Shown here piece after piece: positions 32,701 to 38,700 of a DNA stretch of 64,000 bases. The DNA is from Apostichopus japonicus. Lineage: Eukaryota; Echinodermata; Holothuroidea; Aspidochirotida; Stichopodidae. Where the stretch lies: positions 10,371,713 to 10,435,712 of the forward strand of contig NC_092574.1 of NCBI RefSeq assembly GCF_037975245.1. The letters are read 5' to 3'. The notes beneath the pieces are model-generated. The model made no database searches, was not told where the DNA came from, and was given only the letters and a program-made list of their open reading frames with translations. Within the stretch, counting starts at the first letter, position 1, and the number at the start of each line of letters is the position of its first letter. Both the position numbers and the translations under genes were made by a program.

Positions 32701-35700
32701 CCGTCTAGGCACCAACAGAGGGAATACATCTCGAATCCATGACTTCCAGAAAGCGTCGACTATACGCTGAACGAATTCCACTCTCTCCTTAGGATTCTTA
32801 GATGGGCGAAAGGGTCCTTGTGGAACCCTACTGGATGCTCGACCCAACAAGATGTCGTTTGGGCAAATATACGTTCCATCGTCTGGATCATTCGGTAGTC
32901 TTCCAATCGGTCGTTCGTTAACAAGATTTGCCACCTCTTGTAGATACGTATGCAGTTCAAATGGAGTAAGGCGTTGTTCTCCGATTGCTTTCTTTAGAGC
33001 ATGTTTGCAGCTTTTCACAAGTGATTCTGCACATCCATTTTGATGTGGAGCCAAAGGTGTCATGAATTTCCATGTCACTTGTCGCTCCGCACAGAACTCT
33101 TTCAATTCATCTTTCTCCCAGCCTTTCACCATTTCTCTTAGCTGCCTCTGAGCACCGACAAACTGTGTACCATTATCACTCTGAATTAGCTTTGGGTGTC
33201 CTCTAATGGCAAAGAACCGTCTCAGTACTTGTAGAAACTCCATCGTAGAACAGTCAACAGCTACTTCCAGATGGACGGCTCTGGTGTTAAGACATGTAAA
33301 TATGACACCATAGTGCTTTGTCGTCTTGTTTCGTCCAACCTTAACAACTATTGGGCCAAAGTAATCGCACGCTGTGAAGTGGAATGGCGGTGTGAACGGA
33401 GCCAATCTCTCCACCGGAAGGTTTGCCATCAATTGTGTCTCGGCCTTGTGATTGAAGGCTCTACAGTTTACACATCTGAATTTCACCTTCTTCGCCAGAC
33501 TCGTCACTCCAACTATCCAGTATCTGTTCCTGATTTTGGCAGCAGTCGTAGCAACACCATAGTGACCGCGTTCATGCATATTTCGCGTGATCAGGTAGGA
33601 AATGTGGTCGTCTCTTGGCAGTAATGCAGGGTGTCTCATGTCATAAGAGAACAGACCATTCCCCACTCTCCCTCCCACATAAATGATATCATCTTTTACG
33701 AAAGGACTCAGGGACTTGAATGTACCTTTCTCCATGTCATCGCGTAACTTTTTCTGTGCTTCTCGAATCCAATAGTTTTCTGCCATTGACAGCTCTTCCA
33801 CTGACAGCGGACCATCTTTCTCAAGGCACTTGGCTTTCAGATTTGTTAGGAATCTGAACACGTAAGCTGTCACACGGATTAAGTTTCTCCAACTGGAGAA
33901 CTTCTTACAGTCGATAGCACCTTCTACTCCCCTTGTCAACAGTACAGTACTCTCCTTCTTCTTTTCCTTGTCAATTTCAATTACATCAGCTTTAGGGATG
34001 CATTTTGGCCATTCTTCTTCTGGCAACCGTAGAAAGGCCGGACCATCCTTCCAGGCACCTTTCAAATCTTTGACGCTAACCCCTCGAGACACTTTGTCTG
34101 CAACGTTGTACTCTCCGGGTATGTGGCGCCAATCTGATGGGTCAGTCTGACTCTGTATTTCTGCGACTCTGTTGGCAACAAATGACTTATACTGCCTGGA
34201 CTGGCCTCTAATCCAGGACAGGGCAATGATACTGTCCGACAAGAATATAACTCTTTCAAATTGAACTGACATCTCTTCCTTTATTGTTGCATAAAGTCTA
34301 GATGCTACAACAGCGGCTTGCAGCTCTAACCGAGGAATAGACAGATATTTCAGTGGAGCTACACGTGACTTTGCGGATATGAACCTCACGCCATGATTTC
34401 CATCATCTTCTTCCCATCTTGTGTAAGCCACTGCACCAAATGCATCCTCTGATGCATCGCAGAATATGATAATCTCAGTTGGCTTCATTGGTTCTTGCAT
34501 TAGACATCTCTCAAAGGATACGCCATCTAGTCGCTCCAGTTCAGTGAAGAACCGCCTCCAATCAGACTTATCATCAGTGGACAAGGGTTCGTCCCAGCCA
34601 GTACCGGTCTGCCACAGTTTTTGCATCAGAATTTTGCCTTTGATCAGTAATGCACCAGTGAACCCAATTGGATCAAAGATTTTGGCCAATTCACTTAACA
34701 CCATTCGTTTTGTCATTAAGTCCTTTTCCTTGGTGGCCACAGGTTTCACCTTGTACTTCAGGATATCCAACTCTGGATCCCAAACTACACCCAACACCTT
34801 TTGTTCTTCTGAATCCCCGATGACAAATTGTTCACCTTGGGTTTTCTCGTCATCTTTCAATAGGCCATTGGAGAACCATCCCTTTGTTTTAAATCCTCCT
34901 GTGTCTAGGACAGCATCCATATCACTGGTGACTTTTCTGGCTTCTTCTATCGTATGAACTGACGTACAAATGTCATCCATATAGGTATCTTTGGTCAAGA
35001 TATTTGCAGCCTCTGGATACTGACTTGCGCCATCTGCTGCAGTTCTCCTCAAGGCAGTCAGTGCCATAGCTGGGGCCGGCTTATCCCCAAATGTCACCAC
35101 TTCCTTCACATAGACATCGGGCTCCCTTGACTCATAACTCCTCCACAAGAACCGATGAACATGCATGTCTGTTTCTGGGATTCGGACTTGGTGGTACATT
35201 TTGGATATATCACCTGATATGGCAATTGGGTGTTGCCTGAAACGCAACAAAACTCCAAACAGATCATTAAGAAGGTCTGGACCTTTCTCCCAATATTCAT
35301 TCAGGCGATGACCATTGAAGGCTGCAGATGAGTTGAATACAATACGAACTGGGGTACTCTTCTTCTCAGGACGGATGACTGGATGGTGAGAAATATAATG
35401 TACTGGACCTTCGTAATTCTTTATCTCCTCGTCACTTAACTTTCTAGCAAACTTGTTCTGCTCCATTTCCTTCATTTGATCATCATACAGTTTGGCATTG
35501 TTCTCGTTTTTCTTGAGCCGCAGTTCAATTGATACCAGCTTTGCCATACATTGTTTCTTATTGTTGGGCAAGTCTTTAGGGTCCTTTTTCCAAGGGTATG
35601 GAACAAGCCATCTACCATTCACCTTTTTACAAGAATCCCACATGTCGTTAAACTGCTCTCGCTCACCTGGAGACATTTTCATATCATCAGAAGGCTTGCA

Positions 35701-38700
35701 CTTGCAGTTTAGAAGCTTCACGCCCATCTCCTCAGTTGACCAGAATTGGGTTAGGTCAGTTCTATCTGTTACATTGACGTGAAGTACAGTTGTAGATTGC
35801 CCAGGATCGCCGGAGGATCCAAACATTACCCAGCCCAGTGGTGACTTCCTCAGCAAGTAACCGTCGACTTGCTTTGTTTCCCCTCCATGCATCTCTGGAT
35901 AGTCTACCCCTAGGAGTACATCGACAGCACCATATCCTCTGCAGAGTGTTTGACCTAGAACAGACTCCATATTTCTCAGAATTACCGTACTAACTCTGGG
36001 GACATTGGAAATTTCGGGTACACCAACAGCTGATATGGTGAACTCTCTCTGGTTGGCCGAATACATCTTGAGTCTGTATACCTTAGTCTGGTAGGCCTGT
36101 ACATCTCCTCCTAATATGTCAAGATCGACGCTGATTGGCTTGCCTTCAAGTCCAAGCTGCTCCGCTACTTTTACCCGGATTAAGGTCACATTCGCTCCAG
36201 AGTCGAGCAGAACGTTACCCGTTGTATAGTTGACGGAAGTGCCCATTCTCGTACTGATTATAGGTAAAGCCACCTCGTTGTTATTCGAAGCAAATCCGAC
36301 GATGTTGCCACCAGTAGTCTTATGAAGTAGCACGTGGTGGAACGACTCACAGTTTCCTTCCGAGCATCGTGTCTTTCGTCTGCACGTTCGCATATTGTGC
36401 TCTTTGCCAGCACGTTTAAGGCAACTAAAGCAGGCATGCTTTTCCTTTACTATTTGGTACCTTTCTGTTACAGCGAGCTCCTTGAAGCGTGCACACTGGT
36501 CAGGCCAGTGGTCATCGGACTCGCAAACCCAACACTTTTTCCATCTTTGATGAGGTTGCGAGGTGGAGAGGTTGCCTGTTTGGCGCTGCGTCAGGTTCAC
36601 CTTGTTCTGTTGACATATTGAGCTACTTCTGATGGACGCGGTAGCTCTCATTCTAGCTTTCATTTCTTCATTGAAGAAGCTAAGAAGACCTTCCAGAGAG
36701 GCTTCTTGTCCATTCTTTTGTAGACTGCGTGCATACACTTTTCTGTCATCGAGCGTCAGCTTTTTCTCTATTATGGCCAGCATATGGTTGTTGTTCATGT
36801 CTGCCTCTTTTCCAACTTGCTTCAATATGTTATAACATCGTCTGACAAGATGTGCAAGTTCACAAAAACGACCATCTTCTCCATGTTGCATTCCTCTGAA
36901 CTTGATCAGGTCTTGAGTCACAGCATCTGAGACAACTCTTGGGTCTCCATAATACATATCAAGATACTCCCAGCAGGCATGATAGTCGGTTCCGATTCCT
37001 TTCAGCAGTTCCAGTGGCTTACCTGACAAGCTCCCACGAAGAATGGAGACAGCATCCCTAGCATCATACATTGGGTCAACCATGTGTTGGAAATCATCTT
37101 TAAAGGTATGATAATCTCTGACATCTCCGGCAAATACTGGCAGCTTTGGCTTCTCCACCCTAGGTCTCAATTTGGACGAAACGTGTTGCTCGTTACATGT
37201 TTCTTTCAGTTCCTTTCGTTGTTCACTCGTCGGAGTCAACGGCAATGGTGATGCTCTGTCAGTGGATGCTGGTGGGTTCTGATTCGACTGCTCTGGTAAC
37301 AAGGGTAGTACTGGCATCTGGGGTTGAGAAAGGCCTTTAATCACAGATTTGAAACGAGTTTTGACGGCCGCATACTCGTCAATGCAACCTTGTATGTATT
37401 CTTCTTCCTTATCGTAGGCCGCCGAGTCTACAATCGTCTCGCAGTACTCATCATGGCGCTCTTGCAGCTCACCAAGAGCCAACTCCAGTTTGTCGAATTC
37501 AGAAGTTAGTTCTTCCAGTGATCCCTCTTCCAGCAGGCTTTCCAAGGCCCGTTTCTGCCTTGTGAACCGCGTCTTGCTGGTCCGTCTCTTTAGTTTCTTC
37601 TCTTCCATCACCCTTCAGGTTTGAACAACAGTAAATTGAATTTTGTGGAAGGGTCGAAGAAAAGAACAAAATGAAGTAGTCACAGCCGGTCGTATAGATA
37701 TATTTTGGATCATATAATGATCGCTGTTTATTCAATTCTGAAAAGAAAAAAGGGTAAAAGGAACAACTTTAAGTAAGTAGTCTTAATAGATTGTGTCCAA
37801 CAAAACTCTTAAAGACTTCCGTCGATTTTTCTTGAACATTTAATCAGCATATCGCTTTAACCCCCCTGAATTTAGCATAAAACCCTCATATTCCTGAACA
37901 GTGATATCGAACCAGTAAACATACAACTTCTTCCATTAATCTGTATGGCGCCCTTACTGGGCTTACCAAATTTACCTGACTTTCAGACATTTGCATAATT
38001 AAGCGCAAATCCCTGTTAATGAACTGTATACAATTAACTTACTACTGTGACCGGATGCGAATAACGACAGTTTCAGAATACCGATGTGGTTCACAGTCAC
38101 ACAAAGGTTCAGTAGTATACGATATAGTTTCGGTAAACCTGTAATACAAATGTACAGTAACATAAATACATGCAACAGCAACTCATGTAAACATAATAAG
38201 CTTTTAATGAACAGGTTTCTTAAATTAACACTACAATCAATAAGCTAATTCAACGACTAGGGCTAAATTCAACCTGCAACGTCATAAACAGTCTAAAATC
38301 AGTTTGCTACCGAAATCTCAGCTAGCTTCGAATCGAACTCATGAATATTCATGACCCTTAACATCGAGGTACGTAACGTGTCTTGACAACAGGTCCATAA
38401 CAACAAATTCTAAGTCCCTCACAAGTTAAAAAATCATCGTAGATTGGTCTAAATACTCATTTATGAAAACACCTTTAATCACAAATAATCAGTAATATAT
38501 CGAGGTCAAATTAACGGTAATTCCACAGAGAGAGAACCAGAAACCGATAAATAGCGCTGAATGACAGCCATTACAAGCAAGCTAATCATGAAACACATGG
38601 GCCTATCTGCCGTGAATACCCCGAGGCGTACGTAAACTATAATTAGATTAAAACGTGTCTACAGGGGTCAACAAACTACAACTCGTATCGTAAACCCAGT

